Source: Amycolatopsis sp. CA-230715
GTDB lineage: Bacteria > Actinomycetota > Actinomycetes > Mycobacteriales > Pseudonocardiaceae
Assembly: GCF_018736145.1 (NCBI RefSeq)
Contig: NZ_CP059997.1
Coordinates: forward strand, 7,935,501-7,999,500
Direction: 5' to 3'
Length of the DNA: 64,000 nucleotides
The translations under genes and the position numbers were made by a program. Below, in pieces: positions 58,188-64,000 of this stretch. The notes under the pieces are model-generated. The model searched no databases. It was given only the letters and a program-made list of their open reading frames with translations, and was not told the DNA's origin. Position 1 is the first letter of the stretch; each line of letters opens with the position of its first letter.

Positions 58188-59537
58188 ATGACCACCACTG
58201 AGCGTGCACCGGGTCCCGCGCTGCCGTTCGGCATCCGCCGGTTCCGCGACCAGGCCGCGCATCTCATGCTGCGGATGGCGCGGGAGCACGGCGACGTGAC
58301 GCGGTTCCGGGTCGGCCCGGAGCTGATGCACCAGGTCGCCGGGCCGGAGGCGATCCGGGAAGTGTTGCACGACAACGAGAACTACCGCAGGGGGCGCGTC
58401 TACGAAGGCTTCGAACTGTTCTTCGGCAAGGGCCTGCTCACCACCGACGGCGAACAGTGGCGGACCCTGCGGCGCACCGGGCAGCCGATGTTCCGCGCGA
58501 ATTTCCTGCACCCCAACGCCCCGGTCATCACCGCCGCCGTCGACGGCCTGATGCGCCGCTGGGAAGGGCTCGCCGCGCGCGGTGCGCCGGTCGACATCGT
58601 CCCCGAGGTGATGCGGCTGGCCTTCGACGTGGTCACCAGGGTGCTGTGCGACCACGACCTGAGCCACCGCGCGGACGAGGTGATCCCGGCGATCGTGCAC
58701 GTGCTCTCCGCGATGTTCCCCGGCAGCGCCGAGCAGCTGCTGCCCGCATGGCTGCCGGGACGGCACCGGCGCAGGCTGCGCGCCACCCAGGCGGTGCTCG
58801 ACGCGGCGGTGGGCGAGCTGCTCGCCGAGCACCACCGCGGCGCGCTGCCCGCGGACCGCATGGTGGGCAGGCTCGTCGCCGCCATCGACCGGAACGGGAA
58901 CGGGTTGACCCGCGGCCAGATCCTCGACGAGCTGAAGACCCACCTGCTGGCCGGGCACGAGACCACCGGGTGCGGGCTGGCGTGGACGCTCCACGAGATC
59001 GCCGCGCACCCCGAGGTGGGCGACCGGCTCCGCGCCGAAGTGACCGCGGTGCTGTCCGGGCGCGACGCGCGCGAACTCACCACCTCGGATCTCGCCGCGC
59101 TGCCCTACCTGCGGCAGGTGGTCGCCGAATCGCTGCGGTTGCACCCGCCGATCCCGATGTTCCCCCGGCAGCCGATCCGGGACGTGCGCGTCGGCGGGTA
59201 CCGGATTCCCGCGCGCAGCACGGTTTTCGTCTCCCCGCTCACCGTGCACCACGATCCTCGGCACTGGCCGGACCCGGAGGCCTTCGACCCCGGCCGGTTC
59301 GATCCGGACGGGCCGGGGCCCGCCCGCTACACCTACTTCCCGTTCGGCGGCGGCCAGCGGCGGTGCATCGGCGCCCCGCTCGCCGAGCTCGAAATCCAGC
59401 TCGCGGTCGCGATGATCACCACGCGGTTCCGGCTCCGGCCACGGCAGGGGCACCCGGTCGACCCGCATTCGCTGATCTCGCTGCGGCCGCGATCCGGGTT
59501 GCCGATGACGATCTCCGACACCGTGGGGGCACGATGA
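58188..59537 (+). CDS. Cytochrome P450
   Basis: 449 residues. I-helix oxygen-binding motif AGHETTG, ExxR in ESLRL, and haem loop FGGGQRRCIGAPLAELE with the Cys ligand. The sequence is nearer to CYP102/CYP4-like class (long, FFGKGLLTTDGEQWRTLRR at the C-helix) than to typical actinobacterial CYP105/107. Located between the FAD oxidoreductase and the PKS; its stop overlaps the PKS ATG (ATGA). It probably oxidises the polyketide chain. Confidence 0.92.
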   Translation: MTTTERAPGPALPFGIRRFRDQAAHLMLRMAREHGDVTRFRVGPELMHQVAGPEAIREVLHDNENYRRGRVYEGFELFFGKGLLTTDGEQWRTLRRTGQPMFRANFLHPNAPVITAAVDGLMRRWEGLAARGAPVDIVPEVMRLAFDVVTRVLCDHDLSHRADEVIPAIVHVLSAMFPGSAEQLLPAWLPGRHRRRLRATQAVLDAAVGELLAEHHRGALPADRMVGRLVAAIDRNGNGLTRGQILDELKTHLLAGHETTGCGLAWTLHEIAAHPEVGDRLRAEVTAVLSGRDARELTTSDLAALPYLRQVVAESLRLHPPIPMFPRQPIRDVRVGGYRIPARSTVFVSPLTVHHDPRHWPDPEAFDPGRFDPDGPGPARYTYFPFGGGQRRCIGAPLAELEIQLAVAMITTRFRLRPRQGHPVDPHSLISLRPRSGLPMTISDTVGAR

Positions 59538-62500
59538 CCGACCGAAAACCAGGCAGGATCGCCGTCGTCGGCATGGCCTGCCGGTATCCCGACGCCGCTT
59601 CACCTGACGAACTCTGGCAGAACGTCCTGGCAGGCAGGCGGGCGTTCCGGTTGCTGCCGGACGGGCGCACCCCGCTGGCCGACTACTACTCCCCGGACCG
59701 CGACGCGCCGGACCGGTTCTACTCGCCCTACGCGGCATTGCTCGAAGGCTACGAGTTCGACCGGGTCGGCTACCGGATCGCCGGGAGTACCTACCGGTCC
59801 ACCGACCTGACGCACTGGCTCGCACTGGACATGGCCGCCCGCGCGCTCGCCGACGCCGGTTTTCCTGACGGTGACGGCCTTCCGCGCGAGAACACCGCCG
59901 TGATCGTCGGCAACACGCTCACCGGCGAGTTCAGCAGGGCGAGCCTGCTGCGCCTGCGCTGGCCGTACGTCCGGCGCACCGTGGTGAGGGCGCTGCGCGA
60001 ATCGTCCCTTGTGGACACCGGAGTGGACGAGTTCCTCGACGGCCTGGAATCGGCTTACAAGGCGCCCTTCCCGCCGGTGGGCGCGGACACGCTCGCCGGC
60101 GGGCTCGCCAACACCATCGCGGGGCGCATCTGCAACTACTTCGACCTCGGTGGCGGCGGGTACACAGTGGACGGTGCGTGCTCGTCGTCGCTGCTGTCGG
60201 TGGCGCACGCCTGCACCGCGCTCACCGCCGGCGACGCGGAGGTCGCCGTCGCCGGCGGCGTCGACCTGTCCATCGACCCGTTCGAGCTGGTCGGCTTCGC
60301 CAAGACCGGGGCGCTGGCCGCGGGCGAGATGCGCGTCTACGACCGCCGCTCCGCCGGGTTCTGGCCTGGTGAGGGCTGCGGAATGCTGGTGCTCACCACC
60401 GAGGAGGCGGCGCTGGCGCGCGGGCAGCGGGTCTACGCGCTGATCGCGGGCTGGGGCGTGTCCTCCGACGGCAGCGGCGGTATCACCAGGCCGGAGGTCG
60501 CCGGACAGCGCCTCGCGATGGAACGCGCCTACGCCAGGGCCAGGTTCGGTGCGGGCACCGTCGGCTATCTCGAAGGCCACGGGACCGGGACCGCGGTCGG
60601 CGACACCACGGAGATCGGCGCGATCACGGCGACCCGCACCGCGGCCGACCCGGCGGCGCCGCGCGCGGTGCTCGGCACCGTCAAGGCGAACATCGGGCAC
60701 ACCAAGGCGGCCGCGGGCGCGGCGGGGCTGATCAAGGCGGTGCTCGCGGTGCACCGGCGGACGATCCCGCCGACCACGGGCTGTCTCGATCCGCATCCCG
60801 CGCTGGCCGAGCCCGGCTGCGCGGTGCGGGTGACCGACCGGCCGGAGGACTGGCCAGCGGACCGCCCGGTGCGGGCGGGCGTGTCCTCCATGGGGTTCGG
60901 CGGGATCAACGCGCACATCGTCATCGAGGACGCCGGTGCGGGTGACACCCGTGCGGACCCGAGGGCGACCGCGCTCGCTCGGTCCACACAGGACGCCGAG
61001 CTGCTGCTGTTCGACGCGGAAACCGTCGCCGAACTGCGGGCCGAGGTTTCGGCGGCCGTCGCCGTGGTGCGCGAGCTGTCTTACGCCAACCTCGCCGATC
61101 TCGCCGCGCGGTTGCACGACGAACTGACCGGTGCGCCGGTGCGGGGCGCGGTGGTGGCGGCGAACCCGCGCCAGGCGGCCCGCGCGCTCACCGAACTCGC
61201 CGAACGGATCGACGCCGGTGCCGTGCGCGTCGTCGACGACGGGATGTTTCTCGGAGAATCGTCGGTACCACCACGGATCGTTTTCGCCTTTCCCGGGCAG
61301 GGTTCGGGGCCGACGGGCGGCAGCGCGCTGCGCCGCCGGTTCGCCGAGGCCGACCGCTTCCACGCCGCGCTGGACCTGCCCGTCATGGCGGATGCCGGGG
61401 TGTCCACCGCCGCCGCGCAGCCCCGCATCGCCGCCGATTCGGCGGCGGCGCTCCGGGTGCTCACGTCGCTCGGCGTCGATGCCGACCGGGCCGTCGGGCA
61501 CAGCCTCGGCGAGCTGACCGCGCTGCACTGGGCCGGGGTGCTGGACGCGGCGGCGCTGGTCAGGATCGCGGCCGAACGCGGCAGGCTGATGACCGAGGCG
61601 AGCCACGGGGAGGGCGCGATGATCAGCGTCGCCGCCGCCCCGGAGGAGGCGAAGGCGTTGTGCCACCACGATTCCGTGGTGATCGCCGGGCTGAACGCGC
61701 CACGGCAGACCGTGCTCGCCGGGCCCGCCGCCGCGATCGGGGACGTCCTCGCCGAGGCGGAGCGGCGTGGCGTCCGGGCCACGCGCTTGCCGGTGTCCCA
61801 CGCCTTCCACTCGCCGCAGGTGGCGCCTGCGGCACGGTTGTTCACCGATTTCCTGTCCGGTGAACCGCTTCGCGCCCCGCGGCGGCGGGTGATCTCGACG
61901 GTGTCCGCGGCGCCGCTGACCGCGGACACCGATCTGCGCGACCTGCTGGGACGGCAGGTGAGTTCGCCGGTGCGGTTCGCCGAGGCGATCGAACTGGCCG
62001 CCGGCGGGGCGGATCTGATCGTCGAAGTGGGGCCGGGGCGCGTGCTGTCCGGGCTGGCGCGGGAGACAGTGCCGGTTCCGGTGGTTTCGACCGACGCGGG
62101 CGGTGCGTCGATGGCGGGTACGCTCCGCGCGGCCGCCGCGGCTTACGTGCTCGGCGCGCCCGTCCGGCTCGGCGTGCTCTTCGAAGGACGCTACGCGAAA
62201 CCGCTGCCGGAGCACGTCAGCCTGCTGGAAAACCCCTGCGAAACCGGGGCTCCCGACCGCGAGCCCGTCGCGCTCGACGAGCCGGAGGTAGCCGCGCCGC
62301 GGGCGGAACCGGTGCCGCGCAACGGAAATCCGGTGGCGGGCACCGTGGAGCTGATCCGCGGCCTCGCCGCCGAGCGTGCCGAGCTGCCGGTCGACGCCGT
62401 CGACGCGGACAGCGCGCTGCTGGACGAACTGCACCTGAGTTCGATCACGGTCGGCCAGATCGTGCACGACGCCGTCCGTGCGCGCGGGCTCCCCGCTCCG

Positions 62501-64000
62501 GCCGCGCCGCTGAACTTCGCCACCGCGACCGTGCGGGAAATCGCGCAGGCGCTGGAAGATCTCGCCGAGACGGGCGTCGATGCCGAGCCGTCACCGGCGT
62601 CCGCCGCCGGGGTGGCGCCGTGGGTGCGGCCCTTCACCGTCGAGCTGGAACCGGCTGTCCGCGAGGCGGTGGCCGTGGCCAAAGTGGACGGTGCGTGGGA
62701 ACTGCACGCGCCGCCGGATCACCCGGTCGCGGGGTCATTGCACCGCGTGGTGGCGGGTTCGGGCAGCGGCGTCATGGTCTGCCTCCCCGAACACGGCGGG
62801 GAAGACCTCAGCGAAGTCCTCGCCGCCGCGAAGACGGCGCTGGCCGAGCAGCCGAAGGGCACGTTCCTCCTGGTGCACCACGGATCGGCGGCGGGCGCCG
62901 TGGCGATGGCGAAGAGCCTCGCGCTGGAGGCGCCCGCGTTGACCGTGCTGGTGGTCGAGGTCCCACCGGTGCCGGAGGCGGCGGGCTGGATCGCCGCCGA
63001 CGTGGCGAGCGCGTCCGAGGGCTACACCGAACTGCGGTACGACAGTACGGGCGCGCGAACCAAGCCGGTGCTGCGCGTGCTGGACCTCCCCGAGGCTCCG
63101 TCGGAGTTCCCGTTGGATGCTGGCGATGTCTTGCTGGTGACCGGTGGCGGCAAGGGCATTACCGCCGAGTGCGCACTTGACCTCGCCGTCCGGAGCGGGG
63201 CGAGCGTCGGCCTGCTCGGCAGGTCCGATCCGGAGCGGGACACCGAACTGGCGGAGAACCTGCGCCGGTTCACCGCGGCCGGGGTGCCGTTCCGCTACCT
63301 GCGGGCGGACGTCGCCGACGGTGCCGGGGTGCGGTCGGCGGTGGCCGAACTGCGCACCGCGTTCGGGCAGGTCACCGCCGTGCTGCACGGCGCGGGCCGG
63401 AACTCGCCGCGCGCACTGTCCGATGTGGACGATGTCGAGCTGGCTCGCACGATGGCGCCGAAGGTATCGGGCCTGCGCGAAGTGCTGGACGCGGTCGGCG
63501 CCGCGGAGCTGCGGCTGCTGGTCACCTTCGGCAGCATCATCGGCAGGGCGGGCCTGGCAGGGGAAGCGCACTACGCCGCGGCGAACGCGGCACTGAGCGC
63601 GGCCACCGAGGAGTTCGCCCGCGAGCATCCCGGCTGCCGGTGCCGCGCGGTGGAATGGAGCGTCTGGTCCGGCGTCGGCATGGGCGAGCGGCTCGGCGTG
63701 GTGGAATCGTTGCGGCACAACGGGATCACTCCGGTCTCCGCGGACGAGGGGCTGGCGCTGCTGCGCCGCCTGCTCGCGGCCGAGCGGGCGGCGGTGACCG
63801 TCGTGGTCGCCGGGCGCCTCGGCGCGTTGCCGACCGTGGAGGTCGGCGGGCGGGAGCTGCCGCTGCGGCGGTTCGCCGACCGGGTGCTCGTCGACTACCC
63901 CGGGGTCGAACTGGTCACTGAGGCCGAGCTGTCCGTCGCGGCCGACCCCTACCTGCTCGACCACGAACTCGACGGCGCGCTGCTCTTCCCCGCGGTGCTC
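59534..64000 (+). CDS. Iterative type I PKS, enediyne-PKS-like (KS-AT-ACP-KR-DH...), cut by window end
   Basis: At least 1489 residues, continuing past the window. KS: RIAVVGMACRYPD start, active Cys216 in VDGACSSSLLS, His349 in HGTGTAVGD, and the Lys/His of ANIGHTKAAAG. AT: Ser657 in GHSLGE. ACP: Ser970 in LHLSSITVGQIV. KR: TGGGKGITAECA near 1200. DH start: YLLDHELDGALLFP at the edge. The ACP placed between AT and KR, the SSITVGQIV carrier motif, and phrases such as NTLTGEFSRA, RLRWPYVRR and FAKTGALAAGEMRVYDRRS are those I associate with enediyne PKSE. A PUFA-like or other iterative PKS is the alternative. A C-terminal DH and PPTase-like TD domain are expected beyond 64000. Confidence 0.85.
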   Translation, partial: MTDRKPGRIAVVGMACRYPDAASPDELWQNVLAGRRAFRLLPDGRTPLADYYSPDRDAPDRFYSPYAALLEGYEFDRVGYRIAGSTYRSTDLTHWLALDMAARALADAGFPDGDGLPRENTAVIVGNTLTGEFSRASLLRLRWPYVRRTVVRALRESSLVDTGVDEFLDGLESAYKAPFPPVGADTLAGGLANTIAGRICNYFDLGGGGYTVDGACSSSLLSVAHACTALTAGDAEVAVAGGVDLSIDPFELVGFAKTGALAAGEMRVYDRRSAGFWPGEGCGMLVLTTEEAALARGQRVYALIAGWGVSSDGSGGITRPEVAGQRLAMERAYARARFGAGTVGYLEGHGTGTAVGDTTEIGAITATRTAADPAAPRAVLGTVKANIGHTKAAAGAAGLIKAVLAVHRRTIPPTTGCLDPHPALAEPGCAVRVTDRPEDWPADRPVRAGVSSMGFGGINAHIVIEDAGAGDTRADPRATALARSTQDAELLLFDAETVAELRAEVSAAVAVVRELSYANLADLAARLHDELTGAPVRGAVVAANPRQAARALTELAERIDAGAVRVVDDGMFLGESSVPPRIVFAFPGQGSGPTGGSALRRRFAEADRFHAALDLPVMADAGVSTAAAQPRIAADSAAALRVLTSLGVDADRAVGHSLGELTALHWAGVLDAAALVRIAAERGRLMTEASHGEGAMISVAAAPEEAKALCHHDSVVIAGLNAPRQTVLAGPAAAIGDVLAEAERRGVRATRLPVSHAFHSPQVAPAARLFTDFLSGEPLRAPRRRVISTVSAAPLTADTDLRDLLGRQVSSPVRFAEAIELAAGGADLIVEVGPGRVLSGLARETVPVPVVSTDAGGASMAGTLRAAAAAYVLGAPVRLGVLFEGRYAKPLPEHVSLLENPCETGAPDREPVALDEPEVAAPRAEPVPRNGNPVAGTVELIRGLAAERAELPVDAVDADSALLDELHLSSITVGQIVHDAVRARGLPAPAAPLNFATATVREIAQALEDLAETGVDAEPSPASAAGVAPWVRPFTVELEPAVREAVAVAKVDGAWELHAPPDHPVAGSLHRVVAGSGSGVMVCLPEHGGEDLSEVLAAAKTALAEQPKGTFLLVHHGSAAGAVAMAKSLALEAPALTVLVVEVPPVPEAAGWIAADVASASEGYTELRYDSTGARTKPVLRVLDLPEAPSEFPLDAGDVLLVTGGGKGITAECALDLAVRSGASVGLLGRSDPERDTELAENLRRFTAAGVPFRYLRADVADGAGVRSAVAELRTAFGQVTAVLHGAGRNSPRALSDVDDVELARTMAPKVSGLREVLDAVGAAELRLLVTFGSIIGRAGLAGEAHYAAANAALSAATEEFAREHPGCRCRAVEWSVWSGVGMGERLGVVESLRHNGITPVSADEGLALLRRLLAAERAAVTVVVAGRLGALPTVEVGGRELPLRRFADRVLVDYPGVELVTEAELSVAADPYLLDHELDGALLFPAVL

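Overview
The window comes from a high-GC actinobacterium, most likely a member of the Pseudonocardiaceae close to Amycolatopsis. This rests on strong GC bias in third positions, frequent GTG starts, GTGA/ATGA start-stop overlaps, F420-type and MupA-type flavin oxidoreductases, an MbtH protein, a DUF222-HNH element and a Streptomyces/Amycolatopsis-type feruloyl-CoA pair. No rRNA, tRNA, phage or CRISPR locus was seen. The lineage is inferred from style, not from a marker gene.

Left part (1-15.9 kb) is ordinary chromosome. It holds an ABC exporter with a two-component system, a secreted trypsin-like protein, an APC permease, a secreted beta-propeller/PxKF protein, a secreted sugar-binding hydrolase-like protein, and a Tat-exported phospholipase C. 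The last two diverge from a region that looks like a PhoP box. A FAD monooxygenase with PadR and MarR regulators follows. At 15.9-17.0 kb lies an intact DUF222-HNH gene, then the feruloyl/hydroxycinnamoyl-CoA pair ech-fcs and two small secreted proteins.

The centre (21.5-47.1 kb) is a biosynthetic gene cluster and the main interest. The left arm (minus strand) is a three-module NRPS (A-PCP-C-A-PCP-C-A-PCP-TE), MbtH, an MFS exporter and a luciferase-like monooxygenase. The A-domain pockets read as Ser, Gly and an unassigned third residue. A MocR-type regulator with a TTA codon sits in the divergent promoter region. The right arm (plus strand) is a tightly packed 13-gene run: stand-alone adenylation protein, PCP, TrpD-like, TrpA-like, ectoine-synthase-like cupin, acyl-CoA-dehydrogenase-like flavoenzyme, transglutaminase-like protein, TrpB2, TrpF-like, TrpC-like, UbiD, UbiX and flavin reductase. 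No anthranilate synthase is present, and the TrpD- and TrpC-like proteins have lost residues that handle anthranilate. My reading (inference) is that this operon builds a tryptophan-like amino acid from a small heterocyclic amino acid instead of anthranilate. A possible route is glutamine to an aminopyrroline by the EctC-like cupin, then aminopyrrole carboxylate on the carrier protein, then a fused second ring and a serine-derived side chain by the Trp enzymes, with UbiD removing the carboxylate. The NRPS would place the product in a Ser-Gly-X peptide.

The cluster plus ech-fcs is bracketed by two direct copies of a ~1.2 kb DUF222-HNH element (15.9-17.1 kb intact; 47.1-48.3 kb frameshifted). 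To the right are an Smr protein, a winged-helix protein, an MFS pump with an HxlR regulator, a secreted protein next to a membrane-MpaB fusion, and an F420-type oxidoreductase. From 56 kb a second biosynthetic locus begins: an atypical NarL-type regulator lacking the phospho-acceptor Asp, a DHCR24-like FAD oxidoreductase, a cytochrome P450 and a large iterative type I PKS cut by the window end. The PKS has KS-AT-ACP-KR-DH order and enediyne-PKS-like sequence.
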